Shown here piece by piece: positions 1-9,477 of a stretch of DNA of 64,000 bases. The first letter of the stretch is position 1; each line of letters opens with the position of its first letter. A model generated the notes under the pieces. That model worked only from the letters and a program-made list of their open reading frames with translations, was not told the origin of the DNA and did not search any database. The position numbers and the translations under genes were made by a program. This DNA comes from Sphingobium xanthum (GTDB lineage: Bacteria; Pseudomonadota; Alphaproteobacteria; Sphingomonadales; Sphingomonadaceae), in NCBI RefSeq assembly GCF_019737615.1, contig NZ_JAHKKS010000004.1, positions 235,147-299,146 on the forward strand, read 5' to 3'.

Positions 1-1036
1 TGGCGCGGGCGGGCGCGCGAGCGCGCGCCTGACGGCTCGGCTGTTCGAGGATGTCCGCCATGGTGCCGATCTCGTCCAGTTGGCCGATGCCGCGCCGCGC
101 CGCTGGACCGATGCGCTCCTGGCCGAGACCCGTTTCCATCTCTCCGGCATGATGAATGCGATCGAGCTCGCCCTCGGTCTGCATATCAGTGATCCGCGCG
201 TCGAGACCCTGATCGGAGATCTCGGCAACGGCTATTGCCGCCACGCGATCGAGCAGGAACTGAGCCTGCTTTCCCCCGAATTGCTTGGCCATTTGCGTCG
301 CCGTGCTGCCGTTGCGCTGTTGCTTCGGCAAGAGGCCAATGCCGGCACGCCCGCCAGCCTTGCCGCGATGACCGGCAAAGCCGGCAATGAACGCTATCTC
401 GATGCGCTGGCCGCGCTAGGGATTGCCGAGCGCCGCTGGTGCGCGCCGATGTTCCTCGATGCGCCGATGCGCCCGGACTTGCCCGCCGAGCATTTCCACG
501 ATCTCGCCTGGACTGTCGCGGCTTTGCTCATTCGCGGCTGCGAGCGCGCGTCCGGCGGCGGCCCTGCGCTCGTCAAGGCCATTGCGCAGGCTACTGAGCG
601 ACTGATCGGCCGTCATGACGAAGGGCAGGGCGCCTTCGCACTCGCCCAGCGTTGCGCGCGCAGCCTGCCGAACGATACTCGCTTCGCGCTGGCGTCCGCA
701 GCCCTTGCGGATGCCCGCCTTCTGCTTTTCGCTGCCCTGGCGGAGAGCGAGACTGGCCTCCCCATCGATGAGGTGCTCGATGCGTTGATCGGGGAAAGCG
801 ACGAGGCGCGTCATGCGATCTTCCGTCTGCTGCGCGTTGATGACGCCGTGGCATTTCGCGCTGCCGAACTGCTCGCGCCGCTGACCGGCATGGCGGCCGG
901 CGGCGACGCAGCGCTCGTCGCCTTCGTCGAGGCCTATCGCCGCGTCGAGCATGCCCATGCCGAGCTTTGGCTTGCCCGAGCCTCCAGTCCGCGCGCCCTG
1001 ACCGACAAGCTCGCGCTCATGGAGCGCCCGCGATGA
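1..1036 (+). CDS. Partial conserved hypothetical protein (DUF2336-like), 5' end outside the window
   Basis: The frame is open from base 2 with no stop, so the gene begins left of the window; a TTG at 80 is only an internal candidate. About 345 residues are visible, almost entirely helix-forming and rich in Ala, Leu and Arg, with no membrane segment or catalytic motif. It resembles the DUF2336-type helical proteins often found beside sensor kinases in alphaproteobacteria, but I assign that family only tentatively. Its TGA overlaps the ATG of the next gene (ATGA at 1033-1036), so the two are translationally coupled and probably act together in signalling. Confidence 0.75.
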   Translation, partial: GAGGRASARLTARLFEDVRHGADLVQLADAAPRRWTDALLAETRFHLSGMMNAIELALGLHISDPRVETLIGDLGNGYCRHAIEQELSLLSPELLGHLRRRAAVALLLRQEANAGTPASLAAMTGKAGNERYLDALAALGIAERRWCAPMFLDAPMRPDLPAEHFHDLAWTVAALLIRGCERASGGGPALVKAIAQATERLIGRHDEGQGAFALAQRCARSLPNDTRFALASAALADARLLLFAALAESETGLPIDEVLDALIGESDEARHAIFRLLRVDDAVAFRAAELLAPLTGMAAGGDAALVAFVEAYRRVEHAHAELWLARASSPRALTDKLALMERPR

Positions 1037-2436
1037 ACGCCGTTCTTGCCGCCACGCCGGTCCAGGCGCGGCTCGATGCGGAGGGCCGTATCCTGCACGC
1101 CGATGAGGCGCTGCTCACCCTTCAGGCCAATGCCGGCGGCGATCCGCGCGGGCCTCTTGCCATTCCGGCGCTGGCCGCGCTCGTCCGGCTCGTTCAGCGC
1201 CTGCGCATTCCGATTTCGCGCTCCGTTGAAGTAGCACAGGGCGAGGCGGACATCAGCATGTGGGTCCAGCTCCGTCCAGACGGCGAGGGCTATGCGCTCG
1301 CCATCGCTGACTGGCAGACCCGCACGCCGCGCGATCTGCCGAGCGACGTGACGGCGCTCCGTCCGCAAGCCAATGCTGACTCGGAAGCGGGCTGGGCCTG
1401 GCAGGTCGATGCGCATCTGCGCTTTCGGCAGGCCGGTCCCGCCGTCGATGCGCTTGGCCATGAGTCGCCTCGCGCCGGCGATCCGCTGACCGCATATTTC
1501 CTGCTCGACGCGGCGAATGGTGACGGAGCGCCCATGCCGCTTGTCGAGGCGCTTGCGCTGCGTGCTCCGTTCCGCGATCAATCCGCGCGCCTGCGCGCTG
1601 ATCCGGCGATCGTCTATCATCTTTCCGGCGAGCCCCTGTTCGACACGAGCGGCGGCCTCATGGGCTATCGCGGGAACGCCGTGCGCATGGACGCGACATC
1701 CGCAGCCAGCGCCGCCCCGGAACCCGAGACAGCGCAGGCCGGAGTCATCAACATGTTCGGCCCTGACCTTGGCCGTCGACTCGATCAGGCTCTGCGTCAG
1801 CCGCTGGGCCGTATCATCGCCAATGCCAGCACGATCAGCGGCCAGCTCGAAGGGCCGCTGCGTCAGGACTATGCCAACTATGCTGCCGACATCGCGCTCG
1901 CCGGCCGCCATCTGCTCGAACTGGTCGATGATCTCGCGGATCTTCAGGCCATCGAGCGCCCCGGTTTCACGACGGCGAAGGAAGAGGTTGATCTGGCCGA
2001 CATGGCGCGTCGCGCCGCCGGCCTGCTGAACGTCAAGGCCAATGCTGCGCGCGTGCGAATCCAGACGCCGCCGCTCGGCGAGACGGCGCCGGCCCGCGCG
2101 GAATATCGCCGTGTCCTCCAGATCCTCGTCAATCTCATCGGAAATGCGGTGCGTCACTCGCCCGAGGGCAGCACCATCTGGGTTCGGGTCGATGAGGAAG
2201 ATGGCCGTGCCATTGCCGTAGTCGCCGATCAGGGTGGCGGCATTGCGCCCGAGGACCATGAGCGCATCTTCGAGCGGTTCGAGCGCCTCGGCCTCAGCGG
2301 CGGCGAGGGGAGCGGCCTTGGCCTCTATATATCGCGCAGGCTCGCGCGCGCGATGGACGGCGACATCGTCGTCGATAGCGCCCTGGGGCAAGGGGCCCGT
2401 TTCATGCTGAACCTGCCCGCCTGGCGAGGCGGCTGA
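1033..2436 (+). CDS. Histidine-kinase-like sensor protein lacking the phosphoacceptor His
   Basis: This 467-residue soluble protein has an N-terminal PAS-like region, a HisKA-like dimerisation helix and a C-terminal HATPase domain. The ATPase is complete: N box (NLIGNAVRH), G1 (DQGGGI), F box and G2 (GSGLGLYIS). In the dimerisation helix, where kinases read SHELRTPL, this protein reads DQALRQPL, so residue 252 is Gln (bases 1786-1788) instead of the phosphorylated His. The start at 1033 is chosen because ATGA overlaps the upstream stop; the longer frame from 967 would run into that gene. No response regulator is adjacent. It may be a pseudokinase, phosphatase or ATP-binding partner of the upstream protein. 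Confidence 0.88.
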   Translation: MNAVLAATPVQARLDAEGRILHADEALLTLQANAGGDPRGPLAIPALAALVRLVQRLRIPISRSVEVAQGEADISMWVQLRPDGEGYALAIADWQTRTPRDLPSDVTALRPQANADSEAGWAWQVDAHLRFRQAGPAVDALGHESPRAGDPLTAYFLLDAANGDGAPMPLVEALALRAPFRDQSARLRADPAIVYHLSGEPLFDTSGGLMGYRGNAVRMDATSAASAAPEPETAQAGVINMFGPDLGRRLDQALRQPLGRIIANASTISGQLEGPLRQDYANYAADIALAGRHLLELVDDLADLQAIERPGFTTAKEEVDLADMARRAAGLLNVKANAARVRIQTPPLGETAPARAEYRRVLQILVNLIGNAVRHSPEGSTIWVRVDEEDGRAIAVVADQGGGIAPEDHERIFERFERLGLSGGEGSGLGLYISRRLARAMDGDIVVDSALGQGARFMLNLPAWRGG

Positions 2437-2471
2437 AACACAAGCTCCGCAATCCAGCTGGAACGGATTGG

Positions 2472-3068
2472 CTATGCCGCCGGCTTCCAGCCCGGCAATT
2501 CATAGCCGATCGCCGCTTCCACCGCGCAGGTCCGCGCGACGGCCGGGCGCGCCATCATCCGGTCGTGATGGGCGACAAGCGCCGGGAAGTGATCGGCATC
2601 CAGTCCGAACGCATTGCGAAGACGCCAGAACAGGCGGAACAGATGGATGTCCGCAATCGTCATACGGCCGCCGACGGCCCAGTCATTTGCGCCGAGCCGT
2701 TGCTCGGCCTGCCCAAGCACGGCTTGCACCTCCTCAGTGCCGGCTCGCCGCGCGGGATGGATTGTCGCCGCGATGAACGACATCCACGAGATGACCTGCG
2801 CCTGTTGCGCGATCCCGTCCGGCAGCAGTCCCGCTTCGGGAAAGCGCAAAGCCAGATAGTAGAGAATGGCCGCTACTTCGGTCAGGGGCTCGCCGTCGAC
2901 GATCAGGGTCGGCACCTTCCCTTCGGGGTTGATCGCGAGATATTCCGGCGCCCGCTGCTCCTCCCTGGCGAAGGAGAGTGGCCGGATGTCGAATGGCGCA
3001 CCGATCTCGTGCAGCGCAATATGCGGCGCCATCGAGCTGGAGCCGGGCGCCAGATAGAGTGTGAGCAT
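2472..3068 (-). CDS. Glutathione S-transferase, beta-class-like
   Basis: This 198-residue protein has a thioredoxin-fold N-terminal domain with the cis-Pro motif (GKVPTLIVDG) and the glutathione-binding Glu-Ser/Thr region (GEPLTEVAAI), then an all-helical C-terminal domain. In bacterial beta-class enzymes the N-terminal motif is usually CSLAPHIAL; here it reads SSMAPHIAL, so the active-site Cys is replaced by Ser. The family conjugates glutathione to electrophiles or acts as a peroxidase or dehalogenase; the substrate cannot be read from sequence. It is a single gene, convergent with the upstream kinase-like gene. Confidence 0.85.
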   Translation of the reverse strand: MLTLYLAPGSSSMAPHIALHEIGAPFDIRPLSFAREEQRAPEYLAINPEGKVPTLIVDGEPLTEVAAILYYLALRFPEAGLLPDGIAQQAQVISWMSFIAATIHPARRAGTEEVQAVLGQAEQRLGANDWAVGGRMTIADIHLFRLFWRLRNAFGLDADHFPALVAHHDRMMARPAVARTCAVEAAIGYELPGWKPAA

Positions 3069-3164
3069 GATCGCTGAGCTCCAGTGGTCGCCTAAAAGTG
3101 GCGTCCGCGCGACACCGTTTGTTTACGCCGTGCGTAGTAGCAGGGAAGGCCGGAGTTGCGAACG

Positions 3165-3566
3165 ATGTTGACGGAACTCAGCACATTGCACGACGAGATA
3201 GAGCGCTTGATCGCAGAGCTTGAAGCGCTGACTGGCGAGGAAGTGCCGCGCCTCGACGTGGTGGCGAACGCTCGCCTTAAACTCACGCGCGTCAGTCGCC
3301 GGCGCACGACGCTCCTCGAGACGGCCATTTATCCTCGCCTGCTGGAAAGCGCATCGGCCGCTGATCTGAGCAAGGTCGAGGCGTTGCGCAGCAGCGGCAA
3401 ACAGTCGCTCATCGCTTCGGGCGCGCATATCGGTCGATGGACGCTGAGCGAGATCGGAGCACATTGGCGCGACTATTGTGCCGCGTCCCACGCACTTCGG
3501 GTATCCATGCGCGAGCGCATCGAGCAGGAGCGTACCATCATTTATCCGTTGCTCATTGGGCGCTAG
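3165..3566 (+). CDS. Hypothetical small helical protein
   Basis: This 133-residue protein is predicted all-helical and has no signal peptide or membrane segment. Several His and Glu residues lie in helices (LHDEIERL near the N-terminus, IGAHWRDY and EQERTIIYPLL near the end), which recalls four-helix hemerythrin-like bundles, but the metal-binding pattern is not clear enough to claim. ATG 3165 is preferred over TTG 3156 because a GGAG lies about nine bases upstream of it. It stands alone, divergent from the GST gene and convergent with the beta-oxidation operon. Confidence 0.6.
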   Translation: MLTELSTLHDEIERLIAELEALTGEEVPRLDVVANARLKLTRVSRRRTTLLETAIYPRLLESASAADLSKVEALRSSGKQSLIASGAHIGRWTLSEIGAHWRDYCAASHALRVSMRERIEQERTIIYPLLIGR

Positions 3567-3614
3567 GATCTCGCCGCCTGAGCGGCGACTTTCATCGGCT
3601 TTGAGCGGGCGGCG

Positions 3615-5798
3615 TCAGGCGGCCTTCACGATCTTGCTTCCGTAATAGGTCGCTCCGCTCGCGGCCATGTCGCGAAGCTGTTGCGGCGGCGCGAACCGGT
3701 CCCCATGCTCGGCGGCCAGGCGATCGAGCGTTTCTACCACCGTCTTCGGCCCGATCGTGTCGATCGCCGAAAATGGCCCGCCGGTATAGGGCGCAAAACC
3801 CCAGCCGAAGATCGCGCCGAGATCGCCATCTTCCGGCGTCACCAGCACACCCTCAGCGAAGCAGCGCGCACATTCCACCAGCTGGCGATAGAGCAGCCGC
3901 TCACGCACAGCCTCAGGCGTGGGCTGGGCAAGCGCAAGCGGATAGTCCTGACCGAGACCGGGCCAGAGCGCCTTTTTCCCATCGGCGGGATAATCGTAAT
4001 AGCCCTTGCCGTTCTTGCGCCCGAGCCGGCCGATCTCGACCATATGCGCCGCCACATCGTCGGCCAGGCTGGCGACATAGGCATCGCCGAGCGCCTTCCT
4101 GGTCGCCAGCGTCACCTTGTGGCCGAGCTCGATCGAGACTTCATCCGAGACCGCAAGCGGCCCGACCGGCATGCCGAGCTGCTTGCCCATATTCTCGATA
4201 AGCGCGGGGCCAACGCCCTCGGCCAGCATCTGCGTGCCTTCCATCACATAGGTGCCGAAGCAGCGCGACGTGTAGAAACCGCGCGAGTCATTAACGACGA
4301 TCGGCGTTTTGCGGATCTGCGCGACGAAATCGAGCGCCTTGGCGATGGCAGCCTCGCCAGTCTGCTTGCCAAGAATGATCTCGACCAGCGGCATCCGCTC
4401 GACCGGCGAGAAGAAATGCACGCCGATGAAATTCTCCGGCTTCGACCAGGCGGCGGCGAGCCCCGTGATCGGGAGCGTCGAGGTGTTGGAGCCGAAGATC
4501 ACATCCGGGCCGAGCACGGCCTCGACCTTATTCGTCATCTCCGCCTTGATCGCCGCGTCCTCGAACACGGCCTCGATCACGAAGTCGCAGCCCTTGAGCG
4601 CCTCGACATCGGTGACGGGTGTGATCCGACCTAGCGTCTGCGCCATCTTCTCGGGCGTCATGCCGCGGCCGATGCGTTTCTTCATCTGCTCCTCGGCATG
4701 CGCCTTGCCCTTGTCAGCAGCAGCTTGATCGCGATCGAGCAGGACCACCTCGATCCCGGCCTGCGCCGCGACATTGGCGATGCCGGCGCCCATCATGCCC
4801 GCACCCAGCATGGCGAGCTTCTTCGTCGGCGCCTTCTCGACACCAGCGGGACGCCGCGCGCCACGCTCGGCCGCCTGCTTGGAGACGAAGAGCGTGCGGA
4901 CCATGTTCATCGCCTGCGGATCGGACACGACTTTGGCGAAATATTTGCTCTCGACGCGGATCGCCTTGTCCATCGGGAGCTGGATGCCCTCATAGACGGC
5001 GCTAAGCAGCGCGTGCGGCGCGTGGATGTTCCGCTGGGTCTGCTTGGTCGTCATGACCGTCGCGGCCATCATCGTCTGGATGAAGCCGGGATTGAACTGG
5101 CCCGATCCGCCCGGCACCTTGAAGCCCTTGACGTCCCACGGCTGCGTCTTCGCGTCAGGATTGGCCTTCACCCAGGCCTTGGCGACCTCGATCGCCTTGC
5201 CCGGCTCGGCCAGCTCATCGACCACCTTCATGCCGAGCGCTTCGGCAGGCCGCCAGTTCTTACCCTGCAACATGTACATGAGCGCGCCCTGGATGCCGAC
5301 GAGGCGCGGCAGGCGCTGCGAACCGCCGCCGCCGGGGAAGAGGCCGACGAGGATCTCCGGAAGCCCGATGGTCACGCGCGGATCGCTCGTCAGCACGCGG
5401 TGATGGCAGGCCAGGGCGAGCTCCAGTCCGCCGCCCATGCACGTGCCCTCGATGGCAACGGTGACCGGCTTGCCGCAGGTCTCCATCTTCCGGAACAGGT
5501 CGTTGAGCACGAAGACCTTGTCGAACAGCGCGCTCATATCGGTGCTGCCGCCACCCGCCGTTGCATCGCGCAGCATGGCGTTCAGATATTTGAGGTCCAT
5601 GCCGGCCATGAAGCCGCTGGCCTTGCCGGACGCGAAGACCGCGCCCTTGATCGCCTCGTCGCTCGCGAGCGTCGCGATCGCCTCGGCGAAGTCGGTCAGG
5701 AATTCCGGCGTGATGACGTTCATCGACTGGTTCGGCACGTCGATGGTGAAGAGCGCGATGCCGTCGGCGTCGATCTGGGTCGTGATGGTCGTGGCCAT
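3615..5798 (-). CDS. fadB: Fatty-acid oxidation multifunctional protein: enoyl-CoA hydratase / 3-hydroxyacyl-CoA dehydrogenase
   Basis: This 727-residue protein performs hydration and NAD-dependent dehydrogenation in beta-oxidation. The N-terminal crotonase domain has both catalytic Glu positions (GGGLELAL and GLPEILVG). The central dehydrogenase domain has the NAD-binding GAGMMGAG and the catalytic His motif (VHFFSPVERMPLVEI). Two C-terminal dehydrogenase domains follow. Start 5798 (MATTITTQ) is chosen over an upstream in-frame codon that would lie inside the thiolase gene. It follows the thiolase gene by 14 bases, so both are made from one mRNA as an alpha/beta complex. FadB-like and FadJ-like forms cannot be separated with confidence here. 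Confidence 0.93.
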   Translation of the reverse strand: MATTITTQIDADGIALFTIDVPNQSMNVITPEFLTDFAEAIATLASDEAIKGAVFASGKASGFMAGMDLKYLNAMLRDATAGGGSTDMSALFDKVFVLNDLFRKMETCGKPVTVAIEGTCMGGGLELALACHHRVLTSDPRVTIGLPEILVGLFPGGGGSQRLPRLVGIQGALMYMLQGKNWRPAEALGMKVVDELAEPGKAIEVAKAWVKANPDAKTQPWDVKGFKVPGGSGQFNPGFIQTMMAATVMTTKQTQRNIHAPHALLSAVYEGIQLPMDKAIRVESKYFAKVVSDPQAMNMVRTLFVSKQAAERGARRPAGVEKAPTKKLAMLGAGMMGAGIANVAAQAGIEVVLLDRDQAAADKGKAHAEEQMKKRIGRGMTPEKMAQTLGRITPVTDVEALKGCDFVIEAVFEDAAIKAEMTNKVEAVLGPDVIFGSNTSTLPITGLAAAWSKPENFIGVHFFSPVERMPLVEIILGKQTGEAAIAKALDFVAQIRKTPIVVNDSRGFYTSRCFGTYVMEGTQMLAEGVGPALIENMGKQLGMPVGPLAVSDEVSIELGHKVTLATRKALGDAYVASLADDVAAHMVEIGRLGRKNGKGYYDYPADGKKALWPGLGQDYPLALAQPTPEAVRERLLYRQLVECARCFAEGVLVTPEDGDLGAIFGWGFAPYTGGPFSAIDTIGPKTVVETLDRLAAEHGDRFAPPQQLRDMAASGATYYGSKIVKAA

Positions 5799-5812
5799 GA
5801 TCTCGGCTCCTC

Positions 5813-7021
5813 TCAAACGCGCTCGATGATGATGCCGGTGCCCATGCCGGCGCCGACGCACAGATTGATGAGCGCCGTGCCCTTGCCGGAGCGCTCCAGC
5901 TCGTCGAGCGCGGTGCCGAGCACCATCGCGCCGGTCGCGCCGAGCGGATGCCCCATGGCGATCGCGCCGCCATTCACGTTGATCTGGCTGTGGTCGAGGT
6001 TCATCGCCTGCATGTAGCGCAGCACCACGGACGCGAACGCCTCGTTGAGTTCCCAGAGGTCGATGTCGCCTTTGCTCATGCCGGCCTTCTTGAGCAGCTT
6101 GTCGGCAATGCTCTCCGGGCCGGTCAGCATGATCATCGGCTCCGAGCCGACCGACGCCATCGCCTTCATCCGGGCGCGGGGCTTCAGGCCATATTTCTCG
6201 CCCATCGCCTTGTTGCCGACCAGCACGGCCGCGGCGCCATCGACGATGCCGGAGCTGTTGCCGGCATGATGGACGTGATTGACCTTCTCCAAATCGGGAT
6301 AGCGCAGCAGCGCGATCGTATCGAAGCCTGGCATCTCCTCGCCCATCGCCGTGAAGCTGGCCTTGAGGCTGGCGAGGCTCTGCATCGTCGTCTCGGGTCG
6401 CATATGCTCGTCATGATCGAGCAAGGTCTGCCCGATCACGTCCTTCACCGGCACGATCGACTTCCTGAAGCGGCCTTCCGACCAGGCATGGGCCGCGCGC
6501 TTCTGGCTTTCGACGGCATAAGCGTCGACATCGTCGCGCGAGAAACCGAATTTGGTCGCGATCACGTCGGCGCCGATGCCCTGCGGCGCGAAATAGGTCG
6601 AGTAAGCGACATTGGGATCAGATGCCCAGGCGCCGCCGTCCGCGCCCATCGGCACGCGGCTCATGCTCTCGACGCCGCCGCCGATCGCCAGTTCTGCCTC
6701 GCCGCTGATCACCTTGGCCAGCGCCATGTTGCTGGCTTCGAGGCCCGATGCGCAAAAGCGGTTGATCTGGACGCCCGGCACCGTTTCGGCGAAGCCGGCG
6801 GTGAGCACGGCGAGACGCGCAATGTCCGTGCCCTGTTCGCCAACCGGCGCGACGCAGCCAAGGATGACGTCATCGACATCGGCCGTGTCGATGGCGTTGC
6901 GCTCGCGCACGGCCTGCAGCACCTGCACCGCGAGCTGCACGGGCGTCACTTCATGGAGCGAGCCATCCGGCTTTCCTCGCCCGCGCGGCGTGCGGACCGC
7001 ATCGTAGATGAAGGCTTCCAT
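5813..7021 (-). CDS. fadA: Acetyl-CoA C-acyltransferase (3-ketoacyl-CoA thiolase)
   Basis: This 402-residue thiolase cleaves 3-ketoacyl-CoA to acetyl-CoA and a shortened acyl-CoA, the last step of beta-oxidation. The nucleophilic Cys lies in RFCASGLEA, the catalytic His in [15 protein letters not shown], and the second Cys in the C-terminal [10 protein letters not shown] clear ribosome-binding site (CAGGAGAG) precedes the ATG. It is the first gene of the two-gene operon with the downstream hydratase/dehydrogenase. Length is normal for the family. Confidence 0.93.
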   Translation of the reverse strand: MEAFIYDAVRTPRGRGKPDGSLHEVTPVQLAVQVLQAVRERNAIDTADVDDVILGCVAPVGEQGTDIARLAVLTAGFAETVPGVQINRFCASGLEASNMALAKVISGEAELAIGGGVESMSRVPMGADGGAWASDPNVAYSTYFAPQGIGADVIATKFGFSRDDVDAYAVESQKRAAHAWSEGRFRKSIVPVKDVIGQTLLDHDEHMRPETTMQSLASLKASFTAMGEEMPGFDTIALLRYPDLEKVNHVHHAGNSSGIVDGAAAVLVGNKAMGEKYGLKPRARMKAMASVGSEPMIMLTGPESIADKLLKKAGMSKGDIDLWELNEAFASVVLRYMQAMNLDHSQINVNGGAIAMGHPLGATGAMVLGTALDELERSGKGTALINLCVGAGMGTGIIIERV

Positions 7022-7391
7022 GGCTTGCTCTCCTGTGGACCGATGCGGGCGGAAAACCGTCCCGACTACTTCTGCAACAATATCGGCAATCGGGCGGGTT
7101 TCTGCAAGAAAAAGCTGGAATTTCCGCGCGGAACGCCAGCCGCCATAGCGCGGGAGCGGCTGTCGCGAATGTCTGATTTCGGCCTTACCCTAACGTAAAC
7201 GGAAAGTGAAACCAGTTGCTCTGGAAGAGGATTTAATGCGCCTTTTCAATCCCGAAACAGGGCTTCACGGGCTATGCCTTTCGCGACTCGGGCGCGCCGG
7301 AGTTGAATCGCAGTGCCCAACGGCCTATCTCGCCGCAACGCACCGTTCGGCATGCTCTTCCCGCGTGTCTCCTTTCGTGCAGGAGTGAAGC
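7022..7391. other. Intergenic region between the divergent fadA and folE genes
   Basis: This 370-base stretch separates the divergently transcribed fadA operon and folE, so it should contain promoters for both. An open frame of 60 codons at 7206-7388 lacks a good start site and family resemblance, and I do not call it. I see no strong hairpin, repeat or RNA gene. The folE ribosome-binding site (CAGGAG, about 7380) closes the region. Confidence 0.5.
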
Positions 7392-7988
7392 ATGTCCAAT
7401 CAGTCCGAAGCCAATTACAAGGTCGAGGTGCCGGAGGACGTCCAGGAAGCGATCCGGACGATCATTCGCTGGTCAGGCGATGATCCAACCCGCGAGGGTC
7501 TCGTCGAGACGCCCAAGCGCGTCGCGCGCGCCTGGAAGGAATATTGCGAGGGCTATGACGAGGACCCGGCCTTCCATCTCTCGCGCATCTTCCACGAGGT
7601 CGGCGGCTACGACGAGATCGTGCTGCTGAAGGACATTCCGTTTCAGTCGCATTGCGAGCATCATATGGCGCCGATCATCGGCAAGGCGCATATCGCCTAT
7701 CTGCCCGGGGACTATGTGGTCGGCATCTCCAAGCTGGCCCGCGTGTTGGAAGCCTTCGCCCGCCGCTTGCAAGTGCAGGAGCGGCTCACCGCGCAGGTCG
7801 CCGACTGCATCTGGGAGAATCTGAAGCCCCTCGGCGTTGCCGTTGTCGTCAAGGCGACCCATGGCTGCATGACCGGTCGCGGCGTGCGCACCCATGGCAC
7901 GGACATGCTGACCAGCCGCATGATGGGCGTGTTCAAGCGCGACGAGAAGAGCCGCGAGGAAGTGCTGCGCCTCATGGGCGTGCAATGA
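7392..7988 (+). CDS. folE: GTP cyclohydrolase I
   Basis: This 198-residue cytosolic enzyme converts GTP to 7,8-dihydroneopterin triphosphate, the first step of folate/pterin synthesis. The zinc and substrate motifs are intact: SHCEHHMAPIIGKAHIAYLP and the downstream HGCMTGRGV supplying the second Cys ligand. The ribosome-binding site CAGGAG lies just upstream of ATG. The TGA overlaps the ATG of the following SDR gene (7985-7988), so the two are translationally coupled, which fits a shared pterin pathway. Confidence 0.96.
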   Translation: MSNQSEANYKVEVPEDVQEAIRTIIRWSGDDPTREGLVETPKRVARAWKEYCEGYDEDPAFHLSRIFHEVGGYDEIVLLKDIPFQSHCEHHMAPIIGKAHIAYLPGDYVVGISKLARVLEAFARRLQVQERLTAQVADCIWENLKPLGVAVVVKATHGCMTGRGVRTHGTDMLTSRMMGVFKRDEKSREEVLRLMGVQ

Positions 7989-8755
7989 GCGAGGCGCCGC
8001 CGCTCGCTCTGGTGACCGGCGGCCATAGGCGCCTGGGTGCCCGCATCGCCATGCGGCTCGCCCGCGCCGGCTATGCGCTGGCGGTCCATGGGCGCCACGA
8101 TGCGGAGCCGCATCCCTTCCTGGCCGACGTTCTGGCCGAGACAGGCGTGCCATGGGCAGGCTTCGTCGCCGATTTTCTGGAGCCGGGCGCCGTTCAGGAC
8201 CTGCTCCCCGCTGTCATCGCGCATTTCGGGCGCGCACCGGACCTGCTGGTGAACAGCGCGTCGCTGTTCGGCCATGATCGCCTCGATACGGTGACAGAGG
8301 CCGATCTCGCCCAGCATTTCGCGGTCAATGCCAGCGCGCCGGCGCTGCTGACGCAGGCCTTCGCGGCCGCCGAGCGAACGCCGGGTGCGCAGGCGGCGAT
8401 CGTCAATCTGCTCGATCAGCGCCTTGTCCAGCCACATAGCGATCAGCTCGCCTATACGATGAGCAAATATGCGCTGGAAGGCTTCACCCGGATCGCCGCG
8501 CGCACGCTTGCGCCGCATGTCCGCGTCAATGCCGTGGCGCCGGGCCTCACGCTGATAACGGAAGATTATGCCGAGGCGCAGGTGGACCGGCTTGCCGCCG
8601 CGATGCCGCTCAAGGCCCTGCCGGGCACGGACGATATTGCCGAGGCGGTTCTCTATCTTGCACAGGCGGATGCGGTGACCGGCCAGACGATCTTTGTCGA
8701 TGGCGGCGCCCATATGCGCAGCTTCGCGCGGGATTTCATGTATCTGGAGGGGTAG
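7985..8755 (+). CDS. SDR-family oxidoreductase, pteridine-reductase-like (FolM-type)
   Basis: This 256-residue short-chain dehydrogenase has the cofactor motif TGGHRRLG, whose Arg-Arg pattern (TGxxRRxG) is typical of NADPH-using pteridine reductases. The active site Tyr and Lys are present in AYTMSKYAL and the C-terminal FVDGGAH is typical. Coupling to folE by an ATGA overlap suggests a dihydromonapterin or dihydrofolate/biopterin reductase role. The long frame starting at 7652 is rejected because it lies over folE. A terminator follows at 8807. Confidence 0.85.
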   Translation: MSEAPPLALVTGGHRRLGARIAMRLARAGYALAVHGRHDAEPHPFLADVLAETGVPWAGFVADFLEPGAVQDLLPAVIAHFGRAPDLLVNSASLFGHDRLDTVTEADLAQHFAVNASAPALLTQAFAAAERTPGAQAAIVNLLDQRLVQPHSDQLAYTMSKYALEGFTRIAARTLAPHVRVNAVAPGLTLITEDYAEAQVDRLAAAMPLKALPGTDDIAEAVLYLAQADAVTGQTIFVDGGAHMRSFARDFMYLEG

Positions 8756-8806
8756 GGGCGCCGCCGCTACCGCTTGAGATCGTTGCAACGAACCAAAGAC
8801 AAAGAA

Positions 8807-8838
8807 AAAGCCCCGCAGGATCGCTCCGGCGGGGCTTT
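8807..8838. terminator. Bidirectional rho-independent terminator between the SDR gene and rplI
   Basis: Perfect 10-bp arms AAAGCCCCGC (8807-8816) and GCGGGGCTTT (8829-8838) enclose a 12-base loop. A-rich sequence on the left and T-rich on the right let it work for both converging transcripts. Confidence 0.9.
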
Positions 8839-8861
8839 CTCTATCTTGGCAGCGGGAAGCC

Positions 8862-9464
8862 TCAGGCTTCGTCGCTCTCCGCGGGCTCGTCGGCCGCTTC
8901 GGCCACGATCTCGCCGGGCTCCGCATTCGGATCGTAATCCTCGGTGAAGCCAGCCTCGTCCTTTTCGAACATGGAGGCCATGACGTCGACGCCGTCCTTC
9001 TGCAGGTCGGCTTCTTCCGGCGAACGGGCAACGTTCACCTGGATCGTCACGGCGACTTCCGGGTGAAGCGACACGCGCACGTCGAACAGGCCGAGCGTCT
9101 TGATCGGGCGCTCCAGGACGATCATCGCCTTGGAGACGACCGTGTGACCGGCTTCGTGCAGGGCCTCGACGATGTCGCGAACCGAAACCGAGCCGTAAAG
9201 CTGGCCGCTGTTCGACGACTGGCGGATCAAGACGACCTGAACGCCGTTGACGCTTTCGGCCGACTTTTCGGCATCGCCGCGACGGGCCGCATTGTCAGCC
9301 TCGATCTTGGCGCGGTTGGCCTCGAACACCTTCTTGTTGGCGTTGTTCGAGCGGAGTGCCTTCTTGTTGGGCAGCAGATAGTTGCGTGCGTAACCGTCCT
9401 TGACGGTCACCACGTCACCGATCGCGCCCAGCTTCTCGATGCGCTCGAGCAGAATGATTTCCAT
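8862..9464 (-). CDS. rplI: 50S ribosomal protein L9
   Basis: This 200-residue ribosomal protein starts with the family signature MEIILLERIEKLGAIGD followed by VKDGYARNYLLP, and binds 23S rRNA through that domain. The C-terminal domain ends in an acidic tail rich in Glu, Asp and Ala, making it about 50 residues longer than the enterobacterial protein, as is usual in this group. It is the last gene of the rpsF-rpsR-rplI operon. Confidence 0.97.
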   Translation of the reverse strand: MEIILLERIEKLGAIGDVVTVKDGYARNYLLPNKKALRSNNANKKVFEANRAKIEADNAARRGDAEKSAESVNGVQVVLIRQSSNSGQLYGSVSVRDIVEALHEAGHTVVSKAMIVLERPIKTLGLFDVRVSLHPEVAVTIQVNVARSPEEADLQKDGVDVMASMFEKDEAGFTEDYDPNAEPGEIVAEAADEPAESDEA

Positions 9465-9477
9465 TGGTTCTACTCCC

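Noticed and set aside
4698..6017. Long plus-strand frames opposite the beta-oxidation genes
   Set aside because: They are shadows of the crotonase/thiolase genes and have no recognisable domain.
7206..7388. A 60-codon frame upstream of folE
   Set aside because: No ribosome-binding site, no family resemblance and it occupies the divergent promoter region.
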